A stretch of DNA of 64,000 nt from Amoebophrya sp. A120. Lineage: Eukaryota; Sar; Dinophyceae; Syndiniales; Amoebophryaceae. The position numbers and the translations under genes are program-made. Location: contig CAJINV010000003.1 in the NCBI GenBank assembly GCA_905178155.1, positions 10,855,367 through 10,919,366 on the forward strand. The letters are read 5' to 3'. Of this stretch, positions 31,994-45,600 are shown piece by piece (the stretch's first letter is position 1; each line of letters starts with the position of its first letter). The notes under the pieces were generated by a model. That model had not been told where the DNA came from. It worked only from the letters and a program-made list of their open reading frames with translations, and ran no database searches.

Positions 31994-34900
31994 ATGGAGA
32001 GAGCCGATCTGTTACAGAAGAGCAGCGCCGTAGCGCTGGAAGAGGAGGTACTTGAATTTTATTTATTTGCAATTCCAAGAGTGCGTCGACATCGAGAGCA
32101 TTCTCCTCCTGCTGCAGCTCCAATCGTGGGATTCGCAACCACGGGTTAAAAGGATTTATTTTTTTTAAAAGGTTTCGTTTTAAAAACTTGTTGTAATAAA
32201 TGAGCCACGTTGGACGTGGTGCGGCGCGACGTAGATGTTGCAAATGAAGCCGGAGTTATACAGTCGTGGTAGGCCGCTGCAACGTTGCAAACGCGCACAT
32301 CAAAATTGCAAATATAACTTCCAATAGTAAATTTTTCCTACTCGACGTCATGATATCTACCTCAGCATGAGTAGCGTCATCTGGAATGACAGTGTTTTTG
32401 GTGACGTTTTGCAGGAGGAGCATTTCTAGGTTGACGCACTCAACATTCGGGTTCGGGATTCATCAACCACAAGTCTGTATTAATTAAACTGTATAAAAAT
32501 TAGCAGGCGGAGAGCGGTGGGGCGCGTGCCAGACCCGGCGGAAGGCCGAGACCTGGAGCTACTACCGCAAACGGACCAACAGCAGCGGCGGCAGCTACCG
32601 CTTCGGATAATAAGCGAGACGGCGAAGAGGTCACACAACTGGGCGTCAAGAAGCAAAGAACCGAGAATGGCATGGTCATCGGAGTGGACCAAGAGTTGGC
32701 CGACATCGTAATATTTTACTGGATTCTGATTCATTGTCTCAATTAGAAAGAATTTAGTGACTCTCTGGTTGTGTGATAATTTTCAGCCGTCCGCAGCAGT
32801 CCTACAGCGTCAGCGTCTTGTTGCTTTTCGTGGCTGCTCTTGCTCCTTCCTGAATTAGTACCTGAACAAAGGGGAAAGAGTATGGAGTAGGCGCGATTAA
32901 AGATCATTTCTCAACAAATTGTTCAGTTCGCGAGACTAAAGGGAAGCGATGACAGAAAACGGATGCTGAAGTCCTGGGCGCTGACAACCGTTTCAAATTT
33001 TGAGATGAAAGATCTCAACTACTACCTCCAGTCAATAAAGAAAGCGGTAGAGGAAGCAAAACGAACCAAAATGGCGAATCAGCAGAGCAATGCCGCTGGT
33101 ACTTTGGTTTGAAAGTGATAATTCCGAACGTGACACAGATGATGGTGCTCCTCAGTCGAAGATAGTATGCCAAAAAGCAACATAGAAGTCATGTGACTCG
33201 CTCGTCTTCTTGCCTGAATCTCATGCGCCGTCATGTGGCGGATTATAATGATTTCCTTTCATATTCATTGATGATGTTTCTCCCTTGCATGCGCAGCCAG
33301 TGCTGTCCGAGATTTTCGTCTTGGTATTTTTCTTTCAGATCAAGCTCAAGCAGGGGGCGAAGCCGGCCTAGCCGCCGCTCCCGAGGGAGGCGACAAGCCG
33401 GGTCTGACGGGGAGCTTCTACCCGCTCAACAACCTACAGCCAGAAGGTACGGAAAAGAAGGAACAGGACGAAAAGGTGTTCAAGCGAGCAAGAGCAGAAA
33501 AACGTATCGACTGATTATTATCATCCTAGTGATTCTCCAGTACGTTGTATTACCTATGGAGTGTGCTGCTTGTGGCTCGATTTATATTTTCTTGTATTTG
33601 CAGCTAGATTAATTTATCATTCGTGAGCGTGTGCTTCTATACTACCACTACGACTACGAACACTCAAACAATATTCTCGTCGCACGCATTGATTTTGTGC
33701 TATTGCCTGATGTGCAGGCAAGCTTCGGGAAGAGGCGGCGAGGGTCAACATGTAGTCGAGGGTACAGGAGATAACCGGTTTACAATATCAACCCACATTT
33801 CACAGGATCACCGGACGAGGAGCAGCAGTATCAGGATCTGCTTCACAGTCTCTCGGAGGCACCGGTGATAAAAAGCGGCGCCCTTGATGAGATAAGGTTC
33901 GAGGAGGTTCTGAACGAGGCAATGAGATTAGCAAAGAAACTCAAGGACTGGTTCCAAGTGTGGTCACACTGCAACATCAAGACACCGGAAAACTGCGGTA
34001 AGGTGTTGTAGCTTTTTGTGGTGCTTGTCTATGCTCGATTGTGTTGCGGATGGGTTCTTTAGGATTCTCGGCGCCGAAGCCCATCTCGAGCCATGTTTTT
34101 TTAGCTTTTTATAAAACCTAAATTGACATCAAACTAACGACACAAAAGAGTCAGCGCCGCTGTGGAATAATCTCACAGTCTCGTCTTTTGTGAATCCTGA
34201 TGAATAACAAATCTAAATAAACAGTGGAGGCGACGGTGTACCTTGCCAACAAGCTTTGTCTCGAGAAAGAAGAGGAAGAGGTTGCGGATATCCTTGGACA
34301 CCTGATGAAGGAAAAAGAAATAAGTCCCAAGTGCTATCTTCTGCAAAAGTATCGTACTCGTACTACCAATTGCATTTCCAGCTTCAGTCTGGAGGTATCA
34401 TGACCGGTCCTCTCTGCTTACCTGTTTACCTGAATCTGCATGTTGTTGTTGAGCTGGTGAGCTTGTGGTTGCTGCGTCCGAAGCTGCTTGTGGCTAGTAC
34501 GGACACGGAGTCATCATACGGTGGCTACTTCTTTGTAGGAAAAGGTAATTAATAAAAAAACTAAAGTCGCAGGCCGAGGAGCTGCTGTCTGGTAAGAACA
34601 GATGCTCTACTCTGTCGTGACATCAAGTTTCATGATTTTCATTCTTAAAAAGGATGAAAATGAATCATTTGCCATGCAATTGACGCTAGTAGAGCGCAAC
34701 TTTTGCGATGCATACAGGCATGGAGGAGGCAATCGGAAAGTTTCATGAGAAAACGTCCGGCAGGGATATCACACTAATCCTCGCTCACTATGCACTACAA
34801 ATTACCCGTACACGTAGAAAGTGTAGTCACGAACAAAATGGAAATGCACCAAACGAACGTTATTGGGCGCACCACTTGCCATGCTGGATGTCGCTGATGG

Positions 34901-35303
34901 ACATGGACTTGAAAAATTGTTGAGTTTTGTCATGCAGATACCATGTTTCTACTTCTACTGCTACGCGTACGGGGAATTTCCTGTGGATAGTTGCCTGCTG
35001 GTGTTCATTTACCCAACGCAAAAGGGTGACTTTGGTTGGTCCCGCGTTGGCTGGGGTTTCGGCCAATGGTGGCCTCAGTGCAAAAAGTACACAAAAATCC
35101 TCCCCGAGCCGCTGGAGGCACTGAAAATCGTGGTAAACAAGTTGCTCGAGTACAAGGCGGACTTCGGGCCCGAAAAACAGGAAAAGATGCTCGTGCGCGC
35201 GGCTGAGCTTGCCGGCGGCCGCGCTGAGGCCTGCGACGCCCTTGGTATAACGGGCGACGATACCGTGAAGCCAAGCCCGTCACCGCTGTCCAACGAAGAC
35301 TAA
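31994..35303 (+). CDS. Unknown 404-residue protein, mixed GT-AG and introner introns
   Basis: Eight exons join into one frame: 31994-32047, 32507-32707, 32927-33098, 33339-33446, 33806-33997, 34225-34334, 34720-34788, 34995-35303 (1,215 nt). The first five introns are GT-AG; the last two are introners. The protein begins MERADLLQKSS, has an Ala/Gly/Pro-rich stretch, then helical charged segments (DDRKRMLKSWALTTVSNFEM, RFEEVLNEAMRLAKKLKDW, CLEKEEEEVADILGHLMK), a Gly/Trp-rich patch (GWSRVGWGFGQWW) after LLVFIYPTQKGDF, and a helical C-terminus. No family recognised and no signal peptide. The exact phase match of all eight exons supports the model. Confidence 0.75.
34335..34714 (+). mobile_element. 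Introner element in unknown gene
   Basis: TATCTTCTGCAAAAGTATCG.. against revcomp of the right end TATGCATCGCAAAAGTTGCG. Target repeats AGTGC/CAGGC are weak. Removal joins EISPKC to MEEAIGKF in frame. Confidence 0.82.
34789..34989 (+). mobile_element. Introner element in unknown gene
   Basis: TATGCACTACAAATTACCCG.. against revcomp of the right end TATCCACAGGAAATTCCCCG, both continuing TAC(A/G)CGTAG. Poor target repeat (CTCAC/GTTGC). Removal joins ITLILAH to LLVFIYP. Confidence 0.8.
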
Positions 35304-36637
35304 CCTAGACTGCGACACTGGCGCCGCAAAAGAAGTTCCGCCGCGCCGAGCCTCTAGGAGAAGTGTTTCACAAGCACCACTGCCACATGGCCACGAATGT
35401 TATGTAAACTTAGCACAGACGAGACGAGGCAGGTCGTGGACGACGAGCAAACGCGCAGCCAAAGCCGTAGCTGCCTTGTTTATTTGCTGGCCTCGATCGT
35501 GTGCTATGCCAGGCTCCAGAGAGTCGTTCTGCTTTGGTGGTCGAAATGTTCTCGCAAAGAATATAAGACGGCCGCTAGACGATCATCTCTGGAGGTGTCG
35601 AATGGGCAAAGGAACCTGCCAGAGACATAGGCGACACGACAGTTTTTACTTTGGAAGTCCTATAAGAAACCGAGAGAGCAGACACGGCAGAAACTGGCGC
35701 CTCCGTGAGTACCAGCTTCCGCCCATCCCATCTGTGGAGGTGTGATGATTTGTTCTCTATATTCCTTGATGGCTGAAGATGAAGATCCTGATGGATGCTA
35801 ATGGGATCCCAATTGCCCCCACGGCAGGCTGCTGCACTGAGACTTGTAGTACAAGGAAGTCGAAGAACACCTGCACGAAGAAATGCGGTAAACGATGACG
35901 CGGTCTATTTTTATAGAGAGGATCGTCAAGTAGATTGCCAGTTGACCAACAAAAAATGGATCAAGGACCAGAGGGAACGGAGCGTGAGTGACTTTGGACT
36001 GTAGGGTAAGTACGTAAAGTGCTGAACGATCTCCTTCTGTCGCTAGATCGCTAACAGGTTTCCGTTGGCTAACTATTCAGTTACATTCTCCGTAATATCT
36101 TAGGATGTACCTTGTGTAAGTAGTAAGTTTGTTTGAAAAGCGATGGCGCTTGGCGTTGATTTGCGCTGGCACCATCGCCGCAAGTTGCGGTTTCGCATTG
36201 TTGTGTGCTCCTAAATGTATTGAGCAGTAATTTTTCATGTACAAATATTTTGGATCGTCGTGTTACGTGAAAGTCTTCCCTAATTCATCTGTGGCACCTT
36301 TGAAAGAGGTCCAGGTTCGTCGACGTCGTCGCTTGCCCCTTCGTTCTTCGTAGTTGCGCTGTTTCGCCACGGGACAGTCCTGTTTTAGTTTGTTGCTGCT
36401 CGCACCGGAACAGGTTTTTCGTAAGACTTGACGTTTGGTGCGGGCTAACGCGGCGAGGTGGACCGACGGCTACGATGTTGTTTTGGTTAAAATCGACGGC
36501 CGCAGAAGAGTGCTTGCCACGTACCTCTTGTTCAGTAGCCGGACCAAGAAGTAGGGGAGGGGTGGCGCTGGCAGATATCGAGCCGGTGTGCTAGCAAAAG
36601 CGAACAAAAGACGGAGACGCGAACGGATACGGAAAAA
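35304..36637. other. Intergenic, no gene recognised
   Basis: Short ORFs without features; upstream region of the giant gene. Confidence 0.5.
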
Positions 36638-39600
36638 ATGGAGAGGCAAGAGGACAAGCCCAAGCCGGAGGCTGGCTGTTTAGCCTCTCACGACGTTGCT
36701 GCCGTATCTGGAGGTTGGTACCGCAAGAGGAAGCGAAGGTGGAGAAGGACCAGGAGGGACTTGTATGAAGACGCAAACTTCTCGAACTGTTGCTGCTGTT
36801 TTCTGATGAACGCACCTCCGGTTCTCGCATCAAGATGGTATTCCTACGTCTTGCAAAACAAGAAAGGCACGACGACGGCGCGTCAACAGTGGCGCAAATT
36901 TATTTATCTCATCCTTTGCACGGTTCTCGTTCTCGGTCTGTCGATGCAAGAAGTTGCGGCCTCGACAGCGTCTGCATCGAGCACCTCTTCATCTCCAGTG
37001 CAATATCGCCAGCAAATATGTTGTCGGGGTCTCGAAGATTGCGCGAGTTATCATGCCGGTGGTGCATGTGCACGTCCCGCCGCGAGGCCTAAAAAGCATG
37101 GCCTAGTAGCGCCACAGGTTTTGCCGGCAGGGGCACCTTGCACCGCCGATTTTGCAAGCGGAATGTCTCGCCGACCTGTCCCTGGCAAGAGATATGCGGC
37201 TTCTGCTGCTCATGTGCAATGCAGGTTTTTGTCTGTTGGCCACGACTTCTTGCAGGCACGATCACAAATCCGCACTCTTCCAAACCCAGAAATATTTGCA
37301 GTCCATACGCAGGTGCCGCAGCTGATTATGAGCGGCGCGAATTTTCCGACGTTGCCTTGGCAATTTGTGAATGCGCTCGAGAAGGTATGGAAGTGTCTGG
37401 GTTGAAATTAATCTTTCGACAATGCACTATCCCTGTCCGGGTTGAAGCTGATATTATTTCCACAATAGTTTATTTTGACGCACAGAAATAAAATCGGCAC
37501 CCTGGTGTATTGTTCTATTAGATCCCCGCTTCCCGCCGAGTGGCAGATCAGAAATTCTTTCAAATTTTGAATGCAGTCAAATTCCAGTTGTCATGCCGTT
37601 TGGTCGTGCTCGTGCAAACGGAGCTGCTCCTGTCAATGTGCCGCTTAGCAACCACGTTCTTCATCTTGCCCCTTATTTGGCATACAATCGGCAACGGCAT
37701 AGTTTGCTTGCTCTCCAATACAACAAGCACTCTAGTACTGTGCCTAGCATTTCACTCGTCACTGGCCGTTTGAGCTTTGTCGATAATTTCGACCTTTGCG
37801 CTTCCATAGGAGGGCGACCCCTTTGCCTGCGGCAACCCCGTGGCGCAACATTTGCCGCAAAACATAACGCCGGTGCCTTTCGAGTGGATGTTTTCCAAGG
37901 TCATCATGTGCCGACAGTACGTGAATGGTACCACGAACGCCAGCACGGCTTCTGAAGCCAATAGCTCCACAACTTTTAATGCCAGCAATGCAAGTTCAAG
38001 CGGAAGGCGGCTCATGACCGATTCGGGTTTTTTCGTTTTGGAGGACGAAGATGATGTTGGCTCGCCCATGGAACTTGACGCAACTGGAGAAGAATTCGAA
38101 AAGGACGACGCTTACCCCCGAAAAAGAACGAGCAGAGAGCGACAACGGAAGTTGAGCACTTCGTCGGCCGCAACCTCCACCGAAGCGCAGACGGTTGTGG
38201 AGCTGCAGGAATTCGTAATATCGAATGTGTTGATGCCAGACACGCCGCCAATGCTTTTCCCAGACGACAAGGTGACGCTTACACTCTCCTGCGGCGGCCT
38301 CGGGTGCAGCCCCAACTTCTTTGGGTTTTACTCCCGCACGCCAGACTGTGCCCAGCCAGCTACTGAGGTGCAACGGTTCGAGGGCACGGGTGCAACGTAC
38401 TACAACTTGACGGAGGTGTATCCAGAAAAACAAAACAACCCAGCATCTTCGCAAGGCCTTCGTTTACACATGGACATGCACTTTGCGAGAGAACAACAAC
38501 TCAAGGAGTGATGCGTGAAAATAATGTATCGTCTTCGTGGTCAAGCTACTTAAGCGCCACAGTATTTTTTTTTACATTTTCACGTTATTTCTGTATTACT
38601 ATACACACGCGAACACAAGAATATGATTGAATTTGTCACTGTCATTCCGGAGTAATTTCTGATGCAGCCGCAGCGCTTCGCCACCTTCCAACAGTGTGAA
38701 GATAATTGTGCTGGTGTAGATATTTTTTTTCCTGGACAAATTGTATCTGACGCTGGATCTGCGAAAGTTGTACGGCTTTTACTACGTGTGTTTTGCACGG
38801 AGCGAAGCGCCCGATTTGCGGGTGATCAGTTTGAGTACGGGACTACACAACGCAAGCTTCGCTCCCGATTCCTTCGGACCTGCAAGCCGGGTGCCGATGG
38901 TGGAGCACGGTGTGGCTCATCGCCTGGCAGACAGTTCTACCAGCATGTTGGTGGATCACACCGGCGCGGGGCAGGAAACGGAAACCCACGCGCAGTCCTC
39001 CACCGCAACGGCGGAAAGCATGGGGGTGGCGCCGCCGGACGAAACGGCTCACGATTACTTGTTTTCCGGTGAATTCTACGAAGGTCACTTTGTGACCGGG
39101 TTTCCGCGGGACCGGAACCCGAAGTTGCAGTTCGTCAAGCGATATGCGGGGCGGGACCAGATATACTATCTGTCGCACGCCATCTACCCTGGGCACGCCA
39201 CGCTGGACGGCAAATTGACGTGGCACTCGATTCCGGACGTGGTCTGCAGCGGCATCCGCGTGTTTGTCTTCCCCGCGCACTCGTGGGAGTACAACTTTCG
39301 CGGACCCCGGCCGATCTCGCTTCGCAGCCCCGAGCCCGCGGTTTTTCCTCCCGCGAACTACTACAACCCGGGTGGAGGTGCTGGCGCCGTCGACCCGGCG
39401 GACGAGCTGAGAGCGACCTTCCTGGTACTCCGCAGCAACAGTCCAGATCCCGTGGAGTTCTACCTCGCCAATACGACGCGGTCGGAGGAGGATTTCGAGC
39501 CCATCTCGCCCTACCGGCAGACCTCGTTTTGCGGGACGCCGGGGGAGATCGTGGAGTCCACGCGCACCCTCTTTCGCTCCGCGCCGAGCACGGACGCCCG

Positions 39601-42600
39601 GGCCACCGAGGGGTACCCACCAAACGAGTACAAGCTGTTCGCGTACGTAAACACCAAGGACCTGAAGCCCCGTCGGTTTTACACGGTCTGCACGAACGGA
39701 CTCGGGCAGTTTCAGTTGCTGAAGGTGTGGACCACGGACCTGTTCGCTACCCCGAGCCACCTGACGCCCTACCCCACGACCTCCCTGGTCACCAGTTTGT
39801 TCCGCATGCGCCCGGAAGAGGTCTTCTCCACGGACCGCATCTTCCTCGGCGACGAGAACTGCCGGGTGGAGGATTTTTACCTGAAAGCCATCGGGAACTT
39901 CTCGGTCGTGCCAAGTTTGGACTTCGGCCCGCTACCGCCGACCCGCGCGCAGGTGTTGCTGACCAAGTATCTGAACTACGACGTACAGCTGAACCCCGAC
40001 CAGGTGGTCAAGTTTCATTGTCCCAACGCGCGCTCCTCGGGCTGCGTGGAGGGCAAGACGTTCCTTTTCCTCGCGAACGTCACCAATTACACCGTCCCGC
40101 TGGGCGACCGCCGCTACACGGGCAACTGCGAAGAACAGGTCACGCCGTCCGTGCCCGTTTCCCTGGACCGGTCGCAGCTCGTTTTCGGAAACTTGACGGA
40201 GTTCGTCAACTTCACCGCCACTGTGGACGTTCGCACACTGACCCCGATGCAGCGCTACTCCGTCTGCATTGATTACGACGGCAGCAGCACAACCTTCAGC
40301 TCCCAGGGCGGCACAAAGACCACCGCCTACGCGCCGGTCTTTCTGGACATTTTGTTCGTCAACCCGGTGTATGCAACATTGCAAAAGTAAAAATATCTGG
40401 TGCACTCCGTATCAGTCCTGGAAATTGCAATTTTCTTCAGTTGTTGCTCGGAAACAAGCAGATTATTTGTCATGCAAAGCTGCAATTTGTACTTCACTTC
40501 TAGTTAATTTGTGCTTCCTCGCCCACCCCCCGGGGAGGGGATCCTTGGCCTGTGGCGCTGGGTACGGGTGTCCACTACATGATGACGATGATGATGATAG
40601 TAGGCAGGCAGCGATGCTTTTACTTTTGCAGAGCATACGGCACGCCGGTTCGTGCCCAAGGGGTTCGTGCACTTCGGGACGCCGTCGACCTTCAACCTTG
40701 AGGGTTTTCCGCTGTTCCCCACCACGAGTCCGGACTATTTCACGACGGTCACCTTTTCCGACGGGACCGTGCAGACGTCAGTGACAGACTCGCTGGATGT
40801 CAACGCGGTGTTCGCGTCCGGGACCATCCTCGGGGCGCCGCTCACCTCGCGCGAGATGGTTTTGTACTTTGCGATGGAGAAATCTTGTGACGGCCTGACC
40901 GACGACACGCCCTTCTACGCGATTAACCCGGTCGCGAAGGCCGTCACCGTTATCCCCCGCGGGGCGCACCTGTGCATGCGGGTCATCGAACGGTCGAAGG
41001 TGACGAAAACCACGATCGGCATGTGGACCGGGGATACGCGGCTGAAGGTGGAGGACGTGTTAGCGAAACACCCGGAAATCTTCCTGACCAAGTTCCAGAT
41101 CTGCGAGATGCCGGTTTGGAACCCCACTTTAGTGACCCTTCTCGCCACGGGGCGCGAGATCGCGCTCTACGGCGGGTCTCTCGGCGTGGAGGCCATTCTG
41201 AGCGGGTTCCAGGGCGGCTCGGTCACCGGGTTTCAAGCCTCCAAACTTGGGCCGTTCCTGTGCTTCACGCACTGCGCGGACGTGGAGTCCACGACCCGGA
41301 GGCTCTTTCTTTCCTCCTTTCCGCGCGTCGAGCAGCAGCTGCAGATGGACTACGAGAAGAAGCGCGTGGACCCTAATTGCTTCCTGTCCGGGATGTGGTG
41401 TCCCAGCGTGTGCGAAACGAAGCTCGGGTTGTACGACAGGGACGCGTTTGCGCTTCGGTCCGAGCTGGTCACGTCCGAGTACGGCACCGGTGACGAGTTT
41501 TGGCTAAACCTGCCGAACAAAACCGAGATGCGTCCCGGGAAACACTACACGCTCTGCCTCTTCTTCAGCGCGCGCGACACCCGCGCCGCCCAGAATCCGC
41601 GGTTTATGACGCCGCTCGCGTCTCGCCGCGTGTTTCCCCTGCCCTACGTCCAGGGTCCCTACGCGGAGGCAACTTTGCCGAGGAGCAACGAGCTGCCGGA
41701 GCTCAACTATTTTGGCGACTTCAGTAAAACCGGACTGCGGGCGGTGACGTACGATCCGAGGAACGACACGGTGCTTGCTGGCTCGATAACGCCGCCCGCG
41801 GACCGGAATTACACCATCACGGAACAGGATGTATGCATTGCAAATTATGCGTCCTCTGGGTCTGGATGGATGCACATTTGTCATGCTTGGCCGACAAGAC
41901 TGAACACAGGCTGTCATGCTTGTCGCGCTACAGTATCACTTGTTTGTCATGACAAAATGCTATGTGTCATGCGGGAAACGAACGCGAACGCGTGACCTAG
42001 CCGCTCAGAAACTTGTGGTCGTGCGTGGTCCTGTAGTAAAGTTGATAGAGGCCACTTATATACTTCGGACATTAGTATCACAACTTTCCTCCAGACGCAG
42101 ACATATTTGCAAGGCATAGGACGCGCTCGACGACAACTTTACGCAGTTAGTCTCGTCGGGATACGACGTTTACATTTCGCCGGTTCTGCAAACGGAGTAC
42201 CGCATCGTGAAGCCGCTGCCCAACCAGCAGATCCGCGTGTTCTGCCCCATGGTGCACAACGAGGTGATTTGCCGCAACGACACGGCGCAGTTCTTCCTGG
42301 CCGACCACCGGGATTGCCTAGAGCGCAACCGGCGAACGAGCTACAGCACCTGGCGCGAGGTGCAGTCGGACCCGAACTACGAGACGGGGGTGGGCCACGC
42401 CGAGGGCATCCGGTCCAGCACGTCCGAGCTCGCCCCGAACCTGGACGAGATCCACTCGGACGAAGTGTTTCTCTCCAACGGGCGGCACTACGTGTTCCAC
42501 GAGCAGCCGGGCTACTTGCAGCAGAACCGCACGTTTGTCGTCACCATGGACACCTCCCGTCTGCTGTCCGACTACTTCTACTACCTCTGCGTCGACGTGG

Positions 42601-45600
42601 ATGGCATCGACCGACGGCAGTGGGACGAGAGTTACTCGGGCTGGAGCGGGGTTTTGGTGTACGTGACCCCGGTGCACCAGCTGAAAGACAACACGATCCG
42701 CCAAAACGCCTCGGAGCGGATCACACTTTTCGCGGAGGAGGGGCTCACGCTGGGGTTTCTGGACAAGGTGGTTCCCCCAGACGCCAATTTGACGTATGAC
42801 ATGGATAGCAGCGTGGTCACCCAGATGTGCCGGGACAACAGTTCGGAGCGAAATTTTACTCGGACAACGGCTGCGTCCGCACAAGTCGTGGAAGCCGACC
42901 TCGCGTTTGGCACCCTGGATGGCTTTCTCCGCCCGCTGGTGGAGTACAGCCTCGAGGTGAACGCGTCCGCGCTGCAGGAGGGCGTTCACTACGTCTTGTG
43001 CGCCCAGCGCAACCGCAGTCGCGACGTGGCCCTGCAGCAGTCGCTACTACACAACTGGACCGCGTTTGCCTCGCTCGACGCCCCTTCCGGGCGGGACGTC
43101 CTGTACGCGCAGGACGGGCAGAGCCCGATCTACGCGGCGGTCACGGACTTGGCCCGGGTCGAGCACGCCTCGCTGCTCTCCCTTCCCGGCCACCAGGGCG
43201 TCACGCTGGAAAGCCATCAAGTGGTGCCGACGCTCCAGCAGAACAACTGGTATCCCCTGTCGCTGTTCGGGTCCAGTGACCAGCGGGTGTTCGTGTCTGG
43301 GTTCCAGCGCTTCCACAACGTCAGCATGATCCTGGGCCAGAGTAACTACAGTGTCAGCTGCACCGCCTGCGAGCTGGTGGGCCGATACGCCTACATCAAC
43401 TCCGATGCGGAGACCCGGGTGCATCTGGCCCCGACCGTGGACCAGTGCGGGGAGCGCCCGTGGACGTTCTGGACGTACACGGTGAACGCGCCGCCAAAGT
43501 GCATCGAGGTGTCACCCTTCCCGGATCTGATCATCGAGTGCTTTCCCGACGTCACACGGAAGCAGATCTGGACCCCTAATTTCCTGGATTTCGTCAAGTA
43601 CGGGGCCTATTACCAGATCTGCCTGAAGCACCAGCACAGCCAATGGGGCAATGCTGCGGTCGACGATGTGTACGTGTCGCCGGCGACCGCAGAAGTTGAC
43701 GTCACTCTTGTCCGCGGGCGGCGAGACTTCTTTGTCACCTTGAGTTGCTACTACGTGTGCCACTTGCAGGATCCCTCGCGGAACTTCACGACGCACGATC
43801 CGAGTTTGACCACCATGGAAAAGGGAAACATACCCTACCTGAAGTACTATCGTTTCGCCACCTGGGAAAGCATCGCAGACGCCTACAATGTGAGCAGCAG
43901 CGACACTGCGATACTAGTGACAAGGTAAGAAATCATCGAAAACACATTACTTCTTGTAGTTTTGAAGTAAGAAGAGCTGTGGATGTTGAGCTTTTTTTTT
44001 GTGCGCCGGCGTGCAGCGCCAGCACGAGTAGCGGGTCGAAGCAGAAGTTGCAGGAGACCAGGGTCCTGGTAGCAAGGCGCACTGCCGGGTATTGTGCGAG
44101 CGGCATGGCTTGACATTCATACACTCATAAGTCGTGCTTGCTATAGTGCTATAGTAGAAGCCCGGAAAAACTCACGTGAACATCAGATACTGCACGTCGG
44201 AGTGCGATCACGCGAAGGGATTTTTGCGGCCCATCGAGCAAAAGACGTGCGACCGCTCCGCCACCCACGGCATTGCAGTGGATCCCCTGCCGGGCGACAA
44301 TTTCAACAAAACGATCACCACGGTGCTGCAAAAGAGTGGCACTCCCGCAGAATGGAACGAGCCGCTCCTGATCGAACGGAGGATTACGGGGATCTCAGAC
44401 GTTAGATTCTCAAGAACTGTATACATAATTTGCCATGCAAAATTGCCATCAGCGCCCACCCCCCGGGGAGGGGATCCTTGGCCTGTGGCTCTGGGTGCGG
44501 GTTTCCACTACATGATGATGATGATGACACGGCCAAACTACTTCGCACGACAAATCCTCAAAGAGCTAAATAGAATTGCTATCTGCGCCGCACTTGTGAT
44601 GTAACAGTTGGAAGCTCCCGCCCGTTTCCCCTTTCAACTGTTGCCATTCTCGCATCACAAATTCATGTATACAGCTGAGATTATCAGTAACGTTTTAGAA
44701 CGCCATAAGGATGAGGCTGCTCGTCGAGACGGAAGCGTACGCGCCGCGGGCGTACTACGGGGTCTGCCTCAACACGGGCTACGGCCCGGGTCCGGTGCCC
44801 ACCTCGGCTAGCATCTTCGTGCGCGACCAGGGTATCAAGAAGTTCCACACGGTCGGATTTGTGTTGGGAAACGCAGAGTACGTTTGGTTTGATTGCGACG
44901 GATGCGTGCCGGGGGTAACCCGCGCATTCCTCCAGGAGTACAGCATCGATGACAAGTGCTATCCGCAGTTCTACGAGCTGCGTACGGCGAGTGGGAAAGA
45001 CGAGGGGCGGCCTGACCCCACGCTGCGGTCCGACAGTTTGTGGCTTCTGGACTCGCGGCAGTTGACGCCCAACATCCACTACTACCTGTGTCTGGACCTG
45101 GACGGAGCGGACAGCGACATAATGACCTACGAACTGGTTGACGCGACGTTTCTCGGGACCGAGATTCACGCCCTGTTCTACAGCATCATAGCGATGCAGT
45201 ACGACCCGCGCGCTGCGTTCGCGGAGCGGGACCAGCACATCTACGTGGATTTGCCCTACTGGGGCACCAACGGCAACCGCGCCTTCTGGATGCTCGAGCT
45301 GGAGCGGTGCCGGCAAGGGGTGAACATTAACGACATCCAGGACACGTCCCAGTCCGGCGCCAACTGGAATTACGATCCTAACGGACTCGACGACTGGAAG
45401 CACAGCCGAGTCTTGGAAGTGAACCCCACGTCGAGTCTCGCTCCCCAGGTCGGGGAGTATGGCCGTGTCCCGACTCCGCGGGAGGACAGCGACTTGCTGG
45501 TGTGGTACGGCAAAACGCACCTGACCATGTTGCGTTCCGGCTATTACTACCGGATCTGCGGCGCGGACCAGCTGGGCCGGGGCATGGGCGATACGAATCT

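Noticed and set aside
34350-34590. Mini-exon YFFVGKG before a GTAATT donor
   Set aside because: Pairing the TIR at 34335 with the one ending 34714 gives a single introner and an exact in-frame join, so this segment is intronic.
44400-44694. Perfect ACGTT repeat as target of the 44.4-kb introner
   Set aside because: It puts the next exon in the wrong frame; AGACG/GAACG keeps the frame.
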